A stretch of 30,225 bases of DNA from Muribaculaceae bacterium (lineage in GTDB: Bacteria > Bacteroidota > Bacteroidia > Bacteroidales > Muribaculaceae). This document shows positions 1 through 8,915 of the stretch, in pieces. Position 1 is the first letter of the stretch; each line of letters opens with the position of its first letter. The notes below the pieces were generated by a model. That model was not told the origin of the DNA and made no database searches. It saw only the letters and a program-made list of their open reading frames with translations. The position numbers and the translations under genes were made by a program. The DNA lies in assembly GCA_009775265.1 (NCBI GenBank), contig VSPG01000024.1:1-30225 (forward strand). Reading direction: 5' to 3'.

Positions 1-4
1 AAAT

Positions 5-42
5 ATATGAGGCCGCCAGGTAATTACCTGGCGGCCTCATAT
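5..42 (-). terminator. 38-bp perfect palindrome, likely terminator of the outer-membrane barrel gene
   Basis: Positions 5-42 form a perfect inverted repeat centred on TAATTA, with a GC-rich core (GGCCGCCAGG paired with CCTGGCGGCC). It lies 17 bp past the stop codon of the minus-strand gene. Read on the minus strand, the hairpin is followed by only a short T run before the window ends, so the rho-independent call rests mainly on the stem and its position. Because the palindrome is symmetric, it could also terminate a convergent gene to the left of the window. Confidence 0.7.
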
Positions 43-59
43 GCACACAATGCAAGAGG

Positions 60-2867
60 TTACCTCGGACCGCGATGTCCGCCGGGAGGAGGACCCATCG
101 GGCCGCCGTGGCCGCGGAAGTTGCGGTCGGCGGGCTGCTCGCCGGCAGCAAATGTCGTGAACTTATAGGTGAAGCTCACCATGAAGTAGCGGGTCAGTGA
201 ATTGTAACGGGTATCGTCGATATAGTTGGCCGTGACGTTGCGGCGCACATTGCTGCGCTGCTGCAGGAGGTCGTAGGCACGCAGCGATATTGTGGCGTTG
301 CGGTTGCGCAGGAACTGGTACGACAAGGAAGCGTTCCACATCCACTCATTCGTGTCATAGCCCGCCGAATAGCCCGAAGTGGCCGAATAATTAAGGTCGG
401 AAGCGAGCACAAGTCCGAATGGCGTATAATACGTGGCGTTGAATCCTGCGCCATAGGTGTGCACGGAGCGTCCGGGCTGCGAGGCAAGGCTGTTGGTCAC
501 GTACTGGTAGCCATAGCGAGGGCGCAGTTCCAGCTCGAGGTCGGTGGGGCGCCACGCTATGCCGAACGATTCATTGAAATTGAATGAGCCGGACACGTTG
601 CGCTCGCCGTTGTTGAACCCTACGCCGCGGCTGTAGAAGCCCATCAGGTGGTTGTTTATGGTGAATGTCTTGTTGCGCAGAGGCTGCGAGTACATAGTCA
701 TCGCACGTACATTCCACACGCCGTTCACATTCTCATAGGTCGTGGTGCGGCCGCCGGTGGAGGAGTCGAACGCGGTGCGGCTGACGATGGAATTCTGTGT
801 CATGTTGGCAAACACCATGGCCATTATGCTCCGCTGTGCCTCCATGTTGTAGTCCTGAAAACGCAGATTCACATTGTGCGTGAATGTGGGTTTGAGCGCA
901 GGATTTCCGATTACGACATTCAACGGGTCGGTGACATCTGCCACAGGCTGCAACTGTGTCATGGAAGGCTGAGAGCTGCGGCCAGAGTAATGCATGTTGA
1001 GGCTGCTGCGCTCGCGGAATTTCACGCGGTAGCGCAGATACGGCGCCACGTTGAGCACATTGCGCGTAGGTATGGAACGGGCGTCGTCAAGCAGGCTGAG
1101 ACTTCGGCTGCTTTGAGGCACGAGAGAGATGCCCGCGTCGAGGGTCGATTTTTTAGACACATGTTTGTAGCCAAAGCGTATGTCCTGATTCATGTAAGTG
1201 TTGCGGAAACGCGTGCTGAGTTCTTCATTGAACACAAGTTCCTCGCCCACCACAGGGTCGCCCGTCCATCCGTCGGGCCACTCTACGGGATGGTCGTAGG
1301 TAAGGCGGTCGGAATTGTTCCAGCGGTAATTTATGCTGTAGGCAAGTGTCAGGAAGTTGCCCTTTCTCGAATCGCCGATAGGCTCAGTCCATGTAAGGCG
1401 GGCACGCACGCTGTTGCTCCATGTGCGGTTGTCGGCCCACTGGTCGTAGAGGTCTACAGAGTCGCCGAGCTGGAAAAATCGGTTCCACGAATATGTGTCG
1501 GAATACTCGCGCACGTTGCTGAAACGATAGTTGGCATATACGCTGAACGAGCGCCCGCGACGTGCACGGAACTGGTGGTTGTAGATAAGAGTGCCGCCGA
1601 ATTCCACCGATTTTCCGGTCGAATTGTCGCTGTTGATGCTGCGCGTGACAGGGCTGCGGAGAGCATCTCCGGCCGATGTAAGCGAGGAGTCGTTGCTCCA
1701 GCTGTCGTTCCTGTTCCATGAAAAATTAGGACGGAAATCGAGCGTATTGAACGAGTCGGGCTTCCATTCCACACGGAAGTCCATGCGGAGGTTGTGGCCG
1801 CGGTCGTTGGCACGGCGTGCGCTGTTGTAATAAGATGTGGAGTCGGCGAACAGATACTGGCGGTCGGTGCTTTGGCGGGTGTCGCGGTCGCTGAAGCTGT
1901 ACATGATATCTCCGCCCACACGGAATATCTCTTTGTTTCCCACATTGAAATTGAGTCCGAGAGCACGCGAAGTAGTGATGCCGGAACTGCCGCCGAAACG
2001 ACGGAAACGTCCAGATGTGCCGTCGCCGAAACCGAGTTCGTTGACATTGTTGGCTCCGCCGAGCAGCGTAATCTGGTTGCCGTTCCAGAAGCGGTTCACG
2101 TTGAAATTGGCCTTGTAGCGGTCATCAGTTCCGTAGCCGCCTTCCACCGTTCCGAACCAGCCGTTGTTCATGCCTTTTTTCACCGTGAGGTTGATGACGG
2201 TCTCTTCCTCGCCGTCGTCCACGCCTGTAAGGCGGGCAAGGTCGCTTTTGCGGTCCACCACCTGCAGTTTGTCGACCATATTGACAGGCAGATTGCGTGA
2301 AGCCACGGTGGGGTCGTCGGCAAAGAATTCTTTACCGTCGATAAGTATCTTCGTCACGCTCTTGCCATTGGCAGTGATTTTACCTTCCGAATCCACTTCC
2401 ACACCGGGGAGACGCTTCAGCAGGTCTTCCACTACGGCGTTAGGCTGTGTCTTGTAACTGTCGGCATTGAACTCGACAGTGTCTTCCATCACTTTCACAG
2501 GGGTGCGTATGCCCACTACGGTAGCCTCCTTAAGCATGATGCTGCCAGGGCTGAGGAATATGGTGTCGAGACGGGCGTTCTTCTGAAGGTTGATGTCGCG
2601 GCACTGGCGGGTGTAGCCGACATAGGAGGCCTCGACAATGTAGCGTCCGGGCTTCACATCGGCGATTGAAAAGCGTCCGTCGATGTCGCTGACGGCGGTT
2701 TTTACTATAGCGCTGTCGCGCGCGGCAAGCAGGCGCACCGATGCCTGGATGAGAGGCTCGGACGTGCCGCTCTCGGCCACCGTGCCGCGGATGTTGTAGG
2801 CGAATGCGACAACCGATGCCGTCAAGGCCAAAGCTGCCGCTGCTAAACGTTGGATGGGGAAGTGCAT
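60..2867 (-). CDS. Outer-membrane beta-barrel (TonB-dependent receptor-like) protein with carboxypeptidase-regulatory domain
   Basis: The 935-residue product begins with a signal peptide (MHFPIQRLAAAALALTASVV, ending near AFA). A CarboxypepD_reg-like beta-sandwich follows at about residues 24-105 (IRGTVAESGTSEPLIQASV). Next is a plug-like region at about 115-240, containing ILIDGKEFF and a stretch ending NLTVKKG. A long aromatic-rich region of alternating strands, typical of the OMP_b-brl_3 family, forms the rest. The C-terminal tail is rich in Gly, Pro, His and Arg and follows the last predicted strand (FMVSFTYKFTTF). The open frame extends to 2930, but the ATG at 2867 was chosen because it directly precedes the hydrophobic signal sequence. 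There is no SusD partner next to it, so it is probably not a glycan importer. Members of this family are usually of unknown substrate. A divergent small lipoprotein gene starts 171 bp away. Confidence 0.85.
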   Translation of the reverse strand: MHFPIQRLAAAALALTASVVAFAYNIRGTVAESGTSEPLIQASVRLLAARDSAIVKTAVSDIDGRFSIADVKPGRYIVEASYVGYTRQCRDINLQKNARLDTIFLSPGSIMLKEATVVGIRTPVKVMEDTVEFNADSYKTQPNAVVEDLLKRLPGVEVDSEGKITANGKSVTKILIDGKEFFADDPTVASRNLPVNMVDKLQVVDRKSDLARLTGVDDGEEETVINLTVKKGMNNGWFGTVEGGYGTDDRYKANFNVNRFWNGNQITLLGGANNVNELGFGDGTSGRFRRFGGSSGITTSRALGLNFNVGNKEIFRVGGDIMYSFSDRDTRQSTDRQYLFADSTSYYNSARRANDRGHNLRMDFRVEWKPDSFNTLDFRPNFSWNRNDSWSNDSSLTSAGDALRSPVTRSINSDNSTGKSVEFGGTLIYNHQFRARRGRSFSVYANYRFSNVREYSDTYSWNRFFQLGDSVDLYDQWADNRTWSNSVRARLTWTEPIGDSRKGNFLTLAYSINYRWNNSDRLTYDHPVEWPDGWTGDPVVGEELVFNEELSTRFRNTYMNQDIRFGYKHVSKKSTLDAGISLVPQSSRSLSLLDDARSIPTRNVLNVAPYLRYRVKFRERSSLNMHYSGRSSQPSMTQLQPVADVTDPLNVVIGNPALKPTFTHNVNLRFQDYNMEAQRSIMAMVFANMTQNSIVSRTAFDSSTGGRTTTYENVNGVWNVRAMTMYSQPLRNKTFTINNHLMGFYSRGVGFNNGERNVSGSFNFNESFGIAWRPTDLELELRPRYGYQYVTNSLASQPGRSVHTYGAGFNATYYTPFGLVLASDLNYSATSGYSAGYDTNEWMWNASLSYQFLRNRNATISLRAYDLLQQRSNVRRNVTANYIDDTRYNSLTRYFMVSFTYKFTTFAAGEQPADRNFRGHGGPMGPPPGGHRGPR

Positions 2868-3038
2868 TGTAGCTATTGAAACTGGATAGTTGGGTAATGA
2901 ATTGACATGATTTAAGACTCGTTCAAGCAAAAAAGTTTAATCGAATATGCCGTTTTTTATAATTTATTGACATTTCGGAAGCCCCATGAACAATATGGCA
3001 TACCATGTGTGTTCTATAGGATGTAAAGTTTCAACATT

Positions 3039-3551
3039 ATGAAAAAGCTACTTTTATCCATCGCCGTCATAGCAGCCTTGTGCGCCGCTACCGCATCGTG
3101 CGGCAAATCCGCCGACTCTACGGCATCTATGAAATCGAAAATCGAAAACTGCACCAACACCGACAGCCTACGCGCCTATGTGGAGCAGGCCAAAGCCTAT
3201 GCCGACAAACTCGTGGCCGATGGCAAAGTGGACGAGGCACGCAAATATCTTGCAGAGCTCGAACCGGTGGTGAAGTCGAAAGCCCCTGCGCTGAGCGGAG
3301 CATTGTCCACCGTGGAAAGCACGCTTGACAAAGTGAAAGAAAACGCGTCCGACAAGGCCGATGAAGCCAAGAATTCGGCTGCGGCAGCTGTAGACAGCGC
3401 CAAGTCGGCAGTAGGCTCGGCTGCCGAAGCCGTAAAGGACAAAGCCGCCGACGTAGCCTCCGCTGTCAAGGAAAAGACACAGGATGTGAAAGAAGGTGCG
3501 GCAGACGCTGCACAGAAAGGCGCCGACAAAGTGAAAGAGATCTTGAAATAA
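3039..3551 (+). CDS. Small predicted lipoprotein with LEA/apolipoprotein-like amphipathic repeats
   Basis: The 170-residue protein opens with a lipoprotein-type signal (MKKLLLSIAVIAALCAATAS) and a candidate acylated Cys21. The -3 residue is Thr, so the lipobox is not canonical. Residues about 30-95 are mixed helix. From about residue 105 to the end the sequence is almost entirely Ala, Lys, Asp and Glu in roughly 11-residue helical periods (for example SAAEAVKDKAADVASAVKEK). Such repeats are seen in LEA-like stress proteins, YtxH-like proteins and apolipoprotein-like proteins, and they form long amphipathic helices. The gene stands alone, ends at a strong bidirectional terminator and converges with galE. 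Envelope association is inferred from the signal. The molecular function is unknown. Confidence 0.75.
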   Translation: MKKLLLSIAVIAALCAATASCGKSADSTASMKSKIENCTNTDSLRAYVEQAKAYADKLVADGKVDEARKYLAELEPVVKSKAPALSGALSTVESTLDKVKENASDKADEAKNSAAAAVDSAKSAVGSAAEAVKDKAADVASAVKEKTQDVKEGAADAAQKGADKVKEILK

Positions 3552-3561
3552 GAGCACGGTC

Positions 3562-3620
3562 ATCCTAAAACCGGCTTAAACATCGCACAACATGGCAGAT
3601 GTTTAAGCCGGTTTTAGGAT
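3562..3620. terminator. Bidirectional terminator between the lipoprotein gene and galE
   Basis: Two perfectly complementary 23-nt arms (3562-3584 and 3598-3620) flank a 13-nt loop. The stem contains ACCGGCTTAAACATC on the left arm. The outer end is A/T rich on both sides, so a U-run would follow the hairpin in either direction. It sits between two convergent stop codons, 11 bp after the plus-strand stop and 14 bp before the minus-strand one. Confidence 0.9.
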
Positions 3621-3634
3621 TTCTTAGGAAGCGA

Positions 3635-4672
3635 TTACATTATGCCTTTCTCGCGGAGATGCTGCTGCCAGCGCCACGCCGAAAGCATGGTGTCGGCCAG
3701 CGGCGTGTCGGCTTTCCAGCCGAGCACTTCGTTGGCACGCGTCGGGTCGGCCCACACTTGAATAATGTCGCCGTCGCGACGCGGAGCGAACTTGTGCGGC
3801 ACAGGCACCCCCGTGGCCGACTCGAATGTGTTTATGAGTTCAAGCACGCTCACTCCCTGACCGGTGCCGAGATTGAACACCTCCACAGGCTCGGCGCATT
3901 TGCCTTCCACTATACGCTCCACGGCCACCACATGGGCTTTCGCCAGATCCACGACATTTATGAAATCGCGTATGCATGTGCCGTCGGGAGTCGGATAATC
4001 GTCGCCGAACACGCTCAGCATTGGACGCACGCCCATAGCCGCCTGAGTCAGATATGGAATGAGGTTCTGAGGCACACCGTTGGGCAGTTCGCCGATAAGA
4101 GCGCTCGGGTGTGCGCCCACAGGGTTGAAATAGCGCAGCAGAATGGCCTCGAATGGAGCACCTGAAGCCACCGTGTCGCGTATTATGTCCTCGCTTATCT
4201 GTTTTGTGTTTCCGTACGGAGACGTGGCTTTCTTTGTAGGAGTGTCCTCGGTGACCGGATTCCGCTCAGGTTCGCCATAGACTGTGCACGACGAAGAAAA
4301 CACGATGCCTTTCACTCCGTTCGGTCCCATGAGCTCAAGCAGATTGATGAGCGTGGTGAGATTGTTGCGGTAATAAAGCAACGGCTTCTGCACGGATTCG
4401 CCTACGGCTTTACTGGCTGCGAAGTTGATTATGCCGCGTATGTCGGGATAATCGGCAAAAAGTTTCTGCATGGCCGCGAAATCGGTGCAGTCGCCCTCCA
4501 CGAAGTCGGGGCGCACGCCCGTTATCGCTTCTATGCCTTCGAGCACCTCGCGGTTGCTGTTGCTCAGATTGTCTATTATCACGACGGAATAACCGGCATT
4601 GATAAGTTCTACAGCCGTGTGGCTGCCTATGTAGCCAGTGCCGCCGGTGACAAGGATTCGTGTTTTTTCCAT
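3635..4672 (-). CDS. galE: UDP-glucose 4-epimerase
   Basis: The 345-residue length and layout match the short-chain dehydrogenase-type GalE. GalE interconverts UDP-glucose and UDP-galactose in the cytosol, with NAD as a tightly bound cofactor, to feed the Leloir pathway and surface-glycan synthesis. The N-terminal Rossmann motif GGTGYIGS is at residues 10-17. The catalytic triad is visible as Ser128 in SSSCTVYG, and Tyr153 and Lys157 in SPYGNTK. NFAASKAVGES (83-93) and RYFNPVGAHPS (180-190) are also typical. The gene is the last of a minus-strand cluster, 24 bp after dnaB, and ends at the shared terminator. It is separate from the PUL on the right. Confidence 0.97.
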   Translation of the reverse strand: MEKTRILVTGGTGYIGSHTAVELINAGYSVVIIDNLSNSNREVLEGIEAITGVRPDFVEGDCTDFAAMQKLFADYPDIRGIINFAASKAVGESVQKPLLYYRNNLTTLINLLELMGPNGVKGIVFSSSCTVYGEPERNPVTEDTPTKKATSPYGNTKQISEDIIRDTVASGAPFEAILLRYFNPVGAHPSALIGELPNGVPQNLIPYLTQAAMGVRPMLSVFGDDYPTPDGTCIRDFINVVDLAKAHVVAVERIVEGKCAEPVEVFNLGTGQGVSVLELINTFESATGVPVPHKFAPRRDGDIIQVWADPTRANEVLGWKADTPLADTMLSAWRWQQHLREKGIM

Positions 4673-4696
4673 ATTCTTGTGATTATAACAAATTTT

Positions 4697-6259
4697 TCAG
4701 AACGGAAGCGGACCCGACGATGCCGGAGCAAGGAAATCGGCCGTGCCACCGCTCATGGGCACAGCACCCGGCACACCCGGAGCTATAGACGGGTCGTCGG
4801 CCACATCATCGTTCAGGCGCGAAGCATGCGTGCCGTGCTCCACGGCCACGGCAGCCTCGTTCCAGTTTTCGAAGCGGGCCACTGGTGCGCGGAAACGCAT
4901 CTTCACATCGTCGACAGCGCCCGAGCGGTGTTTGGCCACTATGAATTCGGCAAGGCCGCGTATGTCGCGGCCTGATGCGTCGGTGTCGCTATGCAGATAG
5001 TACTCAGGACGGTGTATGAAGCACACCATGTCGGCATCCTGCTCGATGGCACCGGACTCACGGAGGTCGCTGAGCTGCGGACGCTTGTTTTCGGTGCGCG
5101 ATTCCACGCTACGGTTGAGCTGCGACAGGGCGACGATGGGCAGGTTCAGCTCTTTCGCGAGCTGTTTGAGCGAACGCGAAATCATGCTCACTTCCTGCTC
5201 GCGCGACCCGAATTTCATGCCCGACGCGTTCATGAGCTGAAGGTAGTCTATTATAATCATGCGCACACCATGCTCACGCACAAGACGGCGCGCCTTGGTA
5301 CGCAGCTCGAAGATGGAAAGCGAGGGGGTGTCGTCGATGTACAGCGGAGCTCCCGAAAGGTGCTTTATGCGCGCCATAAGCTGGTTCCATTCTATGGGCG
5401 TGAGCTGTCCGCTCTTGATTTTGGAGCCTTCGATTTCACACACGTTGGAAATTAGACGGTTGACAAGCTGCACGTTGCTCATTTCGAGAGAGAAGATAGC
5501 CACCGGCGTGTTGTAGTTCACGGCCATGTTCTTGGCCATGGACAGCACAAAAGCAGTCTTGCCCATGGCCGGACGGGCGGCAATGATAATGAGGTCGGAG
5601 TTCTGCCATCCGGAAGTGAGCTTGTCGAGGTCGTGGTAGCCCGACTCCAGGCCGCTGAGACCCGACGTACGGTTGGCCGCCGCCTGTATCTGCTCAATGG
5701 CCTGCGATATTACGGGGTCGATCTGCGTCACCTCCTTCTTTACGTTGCGCTGGGAGATTTCAAACAGCTTTCCCTCGGCCTCCTGCAGCACGTCGTCCAC
5801 GTCGATGCTTTCGTCGAACGCCTTGGTTTCAAGATTCGCAGCGAAGCCTATGAGCTGGCGCGAAAGATATTTCTGCGCCACGATGCGCGCGTGGAACTCC
5901 ACATTGGCCGCCGAAGCCACCTCCATGGTGAGCTGCGCCACATAGGCCGTGCCGCCGACGCTATCCAATGTGCCGTTCAGGCGCAACTGCTCGACCACGG
6001 TGAGCATGTCGATGGGGCTCTGCGCGGCGCCGAGGGTTTGAATAGCCTCATATATGCGCTGATGGGCAGGTTCGTAGAAACTGTCGGCGTGCAGTATGTC
6101 GCAAACAATGGTGTAGGCGTCCTTCTCAAGCATGAGAGCGCCAAGCACGGCAGCCTCGAGGCGTGTGTCGCGAGGAGCTATGCGCCCGGCCGAATCGGCC
6201 ACGGTGGCATTGGCGGCGGCACGTCGTCCCGAAGTGTTGTTCTGCTGGAATGGGGGCAT
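4697..6259 (-). CDS. dnaB: Replicative DNA helicase DnaB
   Basis: The 520-residue hexameric helicase unwinds DNA ahead of the replication fork and recruits primase. The N-terminal primase-binding helical domain spans about residues 30-130 (RDTRLEAAVLGALMLEKDAY). The RecA-like motor domain holds Walker A ARPAMGKT (228-235), Walker B IIIDYLQLM (Asp338), the ALSQLNRSVE motif (Gln380) and KHRSGAVDD near 443-451, which carries the arginine finger. The C-terminal 50 or so residues are a low-complexity Gly/Pro/Ala tail. Its ATG overlaps the stop codon of the upstream membrane-protein gene by one base (TAATG), which suggests translational coupling. No intein is visible. Confidence 0.97.
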   Translation of the reverse strand: MPPFQQNNTSGRRAAANATVADSAGRIAPRDTRLEAAVLGALMLEKDAYTIVCDILHADSFYEPAHQRIYEAIQTLGAAQSPIDMLTVVEQLRLNGTLDSVGGTAYVAQLTMEVASAANVEFHARIVAQKYLSRQLIGFAANLETKAFDESIDVDDVLQEAEGKLFEISQRNVKKEVTQIDPVISQAIEQIQAAANRTSGLSGLESGYHDLDKLTSGWQNSDLIIIAARPAMGKTAFVLSMAKNMAVNYNTPVAIFSLEMSNVQLVNRLISNVCEIEGSKIKSGQLTPIEWNQLMARIKHLSGAPLYIDDTPSLSIFELRTKARRLVREHGVRMIIIDYLQLMNASGMKFGSREQEVSMISRSLKQLAKELNLPIVALSQLNRSVESRTENKRPQLSDLRESGAIEQDADMVCFIHRPEYYLHSDTDASGRDIRGLAEFIVAKHRSGAVDDVKMRFRAPVARFENWNEAAVAVEHGTHASRLNDDVADDPSIAPGVPGAVPMSGGTADFLAPASSGPLPF

Positions 6260-7647
6260 TATGTGTTGATTGTGTTATTCAAATTATTGTTATCTTCAGC
6301 GGATTCCGCTATCTCGATGTCGCGCAGCAATATGCTGTCGCCCTGACGCATTATGGCATCGGTGATGGAACGGTACACGGCCACTACTCCCGGAAAGCGC
6401 GAATCAAAATCGTCCACGAAATCGTGAGTGCCCATATTGTCAAGACGCCTGTACACCATCGACACCGTTATGGCATCCGTGGGCAATGCCGGCTGGAAAC
6501 CCGTGAGGGCACGCTTCTCGTCTATCACCACGCGGTTTATAAGCCCGCAGCTGAGCAGGCGGTCCACAGCGTCACCCACAAGCCGCGCCGGGAATCCGTA
6601 GCGGTGGATGAGGTCGGACGCGCTCGGAGCAGGCTGCCCGGCATCAAACCGGTGCACCACCACCGTGGCGATGGCCAGTACCACGCGCCGCCTGAACGAC
6701 AGCGATATTTTTGATGCCTCATTGGCGAAATTGAACTGGAATATGTTCTGCGACGAATAGCAGATTACCGCTCCGGCAAGCGTTATCACCCACACAAGCT
6801 GAAGCCATATCAGCAACAGGGGCAAGAAAGAAAAGCTACCGTAGATGGCATTATAGCGGGCCACATACATCTGTCCGCTGACGAACACCCACTGCAGCAC
6901 CAGAAAACCGGCAGCCGCTATGGCACCCGCCGGAACGGCGTTCAGAAACTTCACACGCGTATTGGGGATAGCCACATACACGATAGTGAAAAACAGCCAT
7001 GTGAGCACCCACGACCCCACTTCCATGATGCAGGAAATGAGCGGAGTCATGAACTCCCAATGGAGCAGGGACTGCAATGTGCTGCTCACCAGAAGCGTTA
7101 TGCCTCCCGAGCAGATGAGCAGAACGGGCAGGATGATGAGGATGGCAGTGTAATCGGTGAGCTTACGCCATACGCTGCGTCCCTCTTTCACATCCCACAC
7201 AAGATTGAACGTAGACTCCACATTCATGAGCAGTGAGATGAGCGTCCACAACAGGAACACAATGCCCACTCCTACGAAAACACCCTCCGAACTCTGGCTC
7301 AGATAGGCATCCACAAAACCCATGGCGGCAGTCACAGCATGATGCTGTGCAGGAAACAGATGCAACAGCTCGCCTTCTATCAGGTTCTGCATGTTGAAGC
7401 CGCGCCCTATGGCAAACAGCAACGCCATGGCCGGCACTATGGCGAGCAGCGTGCGGTATGTCATCGCACATGCCTGTGTCTGCAGGTCGGCGTTCAAGAA
7501 AGAACGCACCGAAAGATTCAGCGTTTTGACAAGGCGCACGCGCCAGTGCGGACGATTGTCGGTCCACACGCCGGCACTGACATACGCCCACATGCCACGC
7601 ATGCGTGCAAGCAGTCGGCTCAGTCTGGTTGTCGCTTTGTTTCCCAT
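6259..7647 (-). CDS. YihY/BrkB-family inner-membrane protein with C-terminal winged-helix-like extension
   Basis: The product has 462 residues if translation starts at MGNKATTRL (7647). An in-frame ATG at 7689 would add residues, and the open frame reaches 7758, but that would run into the divergent rmuC. A soluble N-terminus is followed by the family signature around FLNADLQTQACAMTYRTLLA and several hydrophobic segments (for example IVPAMALLFAIG, VFLLWTLISLLM, AILIILPVLLIC and FLPLLLIWLQLVWVITLAG), giving about six transmembrane helices. The remaining 130 or so residues are cytoplasmic and contain a helix-turn-helix-like stretch (SASDLIHRYGFPARLVGDAV). The family was once annotated as ribonuclease BN, which is not supported, and its role is unknown. 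The gene is translationally linked to dnaB. Confidence 0.88.
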   Translation of the reverse strand: MGNKATTRLSRLLARMRGMWAYVSAGVWTDNRPHWRVRLVKTLNLSVRSFLNADLQTQACAMTYRTLLAIVPAMALLFAIGRGFNMQNLIEGELLHLFPAQHHAVTAAMGFVDAYLSQSSEGVFVGVGIVFLLWTLISLLMNVESTFNLVWDVKEGRSVWRKLTDYTAILIILPVLLICSGGITLLVSSTLQSLLHWEFMTPLISCIMEVGSWVLTWLFFTIVYVAIPNTRVKFLNAVPAGAIAAAGFLVLQWVFVSGQMYVARYNAIYGSFSFLPLLLIWLQLVWVITLAGAVICYSSQNIFQFNFANEASKISLSFRRRVVLAIATVVVHRFDAGQPAPSASDLIHRYGFPARLVGDAVDRLLSCGLINRVVIDEKRALTGFQPALPTDAITVSMVYRRLDNMGTHDFVDDFDSRFPGVVAVYRSITDAIMRQGDSILLRDIEIAESAEDNNNLNNTINT

Positions 7648-7654
7648 CTGCGGC

Positions 7655-7686
7655 TTTATTTTAATCGCAAATTTCGCTAAATTTGC
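7655..7686 (+). promoter_or_regulatory. Candidate rmuC promoter with overlapping inverted repeat
   Basis: TAAATTTG at 7678-7685 fits the Bacteroidota -7 consensus TAnnTTTG exactly. A T-rich TTTATT at 7655-7660 lies at about the right distance for the -33 element but matches it imperfectly. The predicted start of transcription would leave about 30 nt of leader before the ATG at 7721. The -7 box is inside an inverted repeat, GCAAATTT (7667-7674), four bases, AAATTTGC (7679-7686), which could be an operator for either divergent gene. Confidence 0.55.
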
Positions 7687-7720
7687 AGACATATAAAAGA
7701 AAAACACCCAAAACTTCAAA

Positions 7721-8878
7721 ATGATTATATTCTCCATCATATGCCTTATAGCCGCCATCGGAGCAGCCGCCTATGCAATAGCCGCCGACCGACGGGCCGC
7801 CACCGCAAGGGCAGAAGCCGACATGGCACGCGCCATGCTCGAACGCAGCAGTGCCGAGAACGCGGCCGCGGAAGAAAGATTCCGCAGCCTGGCAGCAGAA
7901 GCCCTCGTAGCCAACGCACGCGCACTCGACGCCGACAACCGCCGCAGCCTTGACGCAGCACTCGCGCCCATGGCCAGACGCATTCAGGAAATGGAAAAAA
8001 CATTCCGGGAGACATATTCCGCCGAAGCCCGAGAGCGTTTCTCGCTGGCCGACCGCGTTCGCGAGCTCGTCGAGCTAAACCGGCTCGTGGGCGCGGAAAC
8101 GCGGAGGCTCACCGACGCACTTAAAGGCAACACACGCATGCAAGGCGACTGGGGCGAAATTATACTCGAAAACATCCTCGAGCGCTCCGGCCTGCAACGC
8201 GGCCGCGAATACGACCTGCAACAATGCGTCGACACACCCGACGGACGGCGCCTGCGTCCCGACGCCGTAGTCAACTACCCCGACGGGCGCTGCGTGGTGG
8301 TGGATTCGAAAGTATCCGTGTCGGCATACCTTTCCATGGTCGACGCCGAAGACCCCGACACACGCACGGCCGCGGCAAAAGCCCATCTCGCCTCCGTGCG
8401 CGCCCATATCAACGAACTGAAGACAAAAAGCTACCAGGACCTCACCGCCGGACGCCACTGCGACTTCGTGATGATGTTCGTGCCCCACGAAGGCGCCTAC
8501 ATGGCAGCCATGCAGCTCGACAGCACCCTGTGGCAGTATGCTTTCGACTCGCGTGTGCTCATCGTGTCGCCCACGCATCTCATGGCCGTGATAAAACTTG
8601 TGGAACAGCTGTGGCGCAACGACCGGCAGAGCCGCAACGCCATAGACATAGCCACCGAGGCCGGACGCATGCTCGACAAACTAAGCGGATTTCTCGCCGA
8701 CATGGAAAAGATAGACTCCGGCCTGAACGCCGCGCGCCGGGCCTGGGACGCCGCCCATGGCAAACTATGCACCGGCGCAGGCAACCTCGTGGGACGCGCC
8801 GAACGCCTGCGCAGCATGGGTGCGAAAGCCACAAAAGACCTCCCGCGCAGCTTTTGCAGCGACAATTCCACCGATTAG
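7721..8878 (+). CDS. rmuC: RmuC-family DNA recombination protein (predicted nuclease)
   Basis: The 385-residue protein has an N-terminal membrane anchor (MIIFSIICLIAAIGAAAYAI). A long Ala/Glu/Arg-rich coiled coil spans about residues 24-135. The RmuC domain covers about 140-360, with the signature GDWGEIILENILE (142-154) and a PD-(D/E)xK-like nuclease core: Asp181 in LRPDAVV, then Asp195 and Lys197 in VVVDSK. A family-typical HEGAYMAA motif follows. RmuC proteins limit inversion at short inverted repeats in E. coli, and nuclease activity is a prediction for this family. The gene is divergent from the yihY-dnaB-galE cluster and is followed by the small winged-helix gene. Confidence 0.93.
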   Translation: MIIFSIICLIAAIGAAAYAIAADRRAATARAEADMARAMLERSSAENAAAEERFRSLAAEALVANARALDADNRRSLDAALAPMARRIQEMEKTFRETYSAEARERFSLADRVRELVELNRLVGAETRRLTDALKGNTRMQGDWGEIILENILERSGLQRGREYDLQQCVDTPDGRRLRPDAVVNYPDGRCVVVDSKVSVSAYLSMVDAEDPDTRTAAAKAHLASVRAHINELKTKSYQDLTAGRHCDFVMMFVPHEGAYMAAMQLDSTLWQYAFDSRVLIVSPTHLMAVIKLVEQLWRNDRQSRNAIDIATEAGRMLDKLSGFLADMEKIDSGLNAARRAWDAAHGKLCTGAGNLVGRAERLRSMGAKATKDLPRSFCSDNSTD

Positions 8879-8915
8879 AGGTTGTTTAATAACTATTGCT
8901 GTCCGATAAAAAAAT

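Noticed and set aside
2868..2930. Upstream start for the outer-membrane barrel protein at 2930
   Set aside because: The 21 extra residues precede the hydrophobic signal sequence and are not signal-like; the ATG at 2867 starts it directly.
2961..2998. A TTGACA at 2967-2972 upstream of the small lipoprotein gene, suggesting a sigma-70-type promoter
   Set aside because: No TATAAT-like -10 occurs at the right spacing, and Bacteroidota housekeeping promoters use a different consensus.
7648..7758. Upstream starts for the YihY-type protein up to 7758
   Set aside because: They run into the divergent rmuC start. The residues encoded there look unlike the family's N-terminus.
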